A stretch of DNA of 35,473 nt from Bacteroidota bacterium (GTDB lineage Bacteria > Bacteroidota > Bacteroidia > Bacteroidales > JAADGE01). The stretch lies in the NCBI GenBank assembly GCA_024277895.1, contig JAJRUH010000010.1, forward strand, positions 1 through 35,473. Direction: 5' to 3'. Shown in pieces: positions 34,230 through 35,473 of this stretch. A program made the translations under genes and the position numbers. Under the pieces are notes generated by a model. The model was not told the DNA's origin. It saw nothing but the letters and a program-made list of their open reading frames with translations, and ran no database searches. Every line of letters begins with the position of its first letter. Position 1 is the stretch's first letter.

Positions 34230-34646
34230 TCAAACTTTATAGCAAGAGGGGCAAATACCTTTTAATAAGTAAGTTGCAGTTTCAACAGTGTAGTTATCCT
34301 TTAAAATAACTTTTGGTATTGGTATGTCATTTAAACAATAAGTGACTTCACATTTTGTGCAAAAGAAATGAACATGTAATTCTTCAGGTTTACAATTACA
34401 ATCTTTTTTACAAACAGCATATTTTACTGAACCTGTACCATCACTGATTGGATGAATAAGGTGTTTGTCTTCAAAAACTTTTAACGTGCGATATAAAGTA
34501 GAACGTTCTACTTTGTCAAATTTTTGTTCAAGTTCGTAGAAATTTATTGCTTTATTACTATTGATTATTTCTTCAAAAACTAATAATCGCATGGCAGTTG
34601 GGTTTATACCCACTCTTTTTAACCTATCCTCTAATTCTTGATTCAT
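34230..34646 (-). CDS. Fur-family transcriptional regulator of the mer operon
   Basis: A 138-residue Fur-type regulator. A winged helix (about 5-78) includes TAMRLLVFEEI and the recognition helix region VERSTLYRTLKVFED. The metal-binding half has HVHFFCTKC (H91, H93, C96, C99) and CPSC (C132, C135), the usual structural zinc site. Additional cysteines C79, C83, C85 and C104 (VCKKDCNCK, TYCL) are more than most Fur proteins carry and could bind Hg(II). The gene lies 69 bp upstream of merTP on the same strand, where a MerR- or ArsR-type regulator is usual in other phyla. Role in mer control is inferred from position. Confidence 0.85.
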   Translation of the reverse strand: MNQELEDRLKRVGINPTAMRLLVFEEIINSNKAINFYELEQKFDKVERSTLYRTLKVFEDKHLIHPISDGTGSVKYAVCKKDCNCKPEELHVHFFCTKCEVTYCLNDIPIPKVILKDNYTVETATYLLKGICPSCYKV

Positions 34647-34725
34647 AATAATTTACTGTTGGCTGTTTCTTGCTTGTGAGTAACGGCAGTTTGTCTCGAA
34701 ATCGCCGAATATTTTAAATTTTGTT

Positions 34726-34733
34726 CAAATATA
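34726..34733 (-). promoter_or_regulatory. Candidate -7 element (TATATTTG) for the fur-like gene
   Basis: On the minus strand TATATTTG matches TAnnTTTG, 80 bp upstream of the start codon at 34646. No -33 TTG at usual spacing. Confidence 0.35.
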
Positions 34734-34807
34734 ATGAATTTTAAGCGATTGTTTTTGAAAAAGTGCGGAAAATAAGAATGTTTTAAATCACCTTATTTTT
34801 TCGGAAG

Positions 34808-35473
34808 TCAGGAAAAAGAACCAACTGTTTTCTGTTTTGTCCTGTGATGTATTTCATAGCCGGAAATTAGCAATAATAAGGAAAACAGGCAAATTTTAAT
34901 GCGTAATGTTATTAACCGTCTTTTAATAATTTTTAAATATATATCTTCATATTTAATACTTTTCCAAAGCCTTTCAATATAAATGTTATCCGGATCTCGA
35001 CCTTTTCCGTCCATGCTTATTTTAATTTTTCTTTCTTTCAATAATCCTGTAAATATTTCACTTGTGTATTGACTTCCTTGGTCTGTATTCTCAATTTCGG
35101 GCTTGCCGTATTTAATTATTGCATCCTCCGTTACAGATTTATACCATTCTGAACTCATTGTGTCAGATACTGACTAAGATACAACCATTCTGCTGTAAAC
35201 ATCAATAATGGCAGTTAAATACATAAATCCTTTGTTCATCGAGGCATAAGTTATGTCTGTTTGCCAAACTTCTCCGGGTCTGTTTATTCTCAAATCTTTT
35301 AGCAAATAAGGATATTTTTTGTGTTCTTTTATTGGTTTAGATAAATTCTTTTTAGGCTCTACAGCTTTTAAATTTAACTCTTTATACAATCGTTCAATAC
35401 GTTTTTTGTTCACAGAAAATCCTTTATCAATCTGCAACCAACGGTGCATACGAGGAACACCGTAATACGGGTG
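34808..35473 (-). pseudogene. IS3-family transposase (OrfB, rve/DDE), broken and cut by the window end
   Basis: The frame enters from outside the window with HPYYGVPRMHRW, continues through the helical region and RPGEVWQTDITY (first Asp), then reads IDVYSRMVVS and meets TAG at 35174-35176. The same frame goes on without shift as SVSDTMSSEWYKSV, TDQGSQYTS (second Asp) and IYIERLWKSIKYE (Glu). Intact relatives usually have Trp at the stop position, so a TGG to TAG change is the simplest history. After YEDIYLK the expected C-terminal pattern is lost, which suggests a frameshift near 34925. No OrfA or terminal inverted repeat is identifiable. It is inactive as written unless the stop is suppressed. 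Confidence 0.88.

Noticed and set aside
34660-34800. Terminal inverted repeat of the IS3 remnant
   Set aside because: A short AATAAG/CTTATT pair is visible near 34770-34800, but it does not resemble an IS3 end enough to mark a boundary, and the other end is outside the window.

Overview
This AT-rich window most likely comes from a member of the Bacteroidota. Three proteins end in type IX secretion (T9SS) sorting domains. Candidate promoters carry the TAnnTTTG -7 element typical of this phylum, and Shine-Dalgarno sequences are weak. A glycyl radical enzyme and a YgfK-type flavoprotein suggest an anaerobic or facultatively anaerobic, peptide-using lifestyle; this is inference.

Region 1 (1-11.3 kb) is mostly envelope and secretion. 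It holds the tail of a T9SS protein, a T9SS subtilisin, a sugar-1-phosphate nucleotidyltransferase and a glycosidase/serine-hydrolase fusion. These are followed by a small gene with a clear terminator, a response regulator fused to a histidine-kinase-like ATPase, an M23 peptidase, a tandem thioredoxin-fold protein and a HAD hydrolase. Two families of short inverted-repeat elements sit between these genes. One insertion has an 8-bp target duplication that includes a stop codon.

Region 2 (11.4-19.9 kb) holds a 1483-residue secreted protein built of 17 repeats, then dinB, purB, a membrane TerB/DnaJ protein and a MobA-like nucleotidyltransferase.

Region 3 (19.97-31.8 kb) is metabolic. A YgfK-like flavoprotein/iron-sulfur oxidoreductase is split into two same-frame ORFs by one stop codon, and a PLP enzyme follows. 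The MobA/YgfJ-like gene is its divergent neighbour, as in the selenium/molybdenum-hydroxylase gene clusters of other bacteria. After ogt comes a glycyl radical pair, a trans-4-hydroxy-L-proline dehydratase (HypD) preceded by its activase. An exported S28 prolyl peptidase and a zinc-ribbon threonine-synthase-like enzyme follow. The most coherent reading is a hydroxyproline (collagen-type) peptide utilisation locus: outer peptidase, dehydratase and activase.

Region 4 (31.9-35.5 kb) looks acquired. A mercury resistance operon (fur-like regulator, merTP, merA) lies next to an IS3-family transposase remnant carrying an in-frame amber codon; the remnant runs off the window end.
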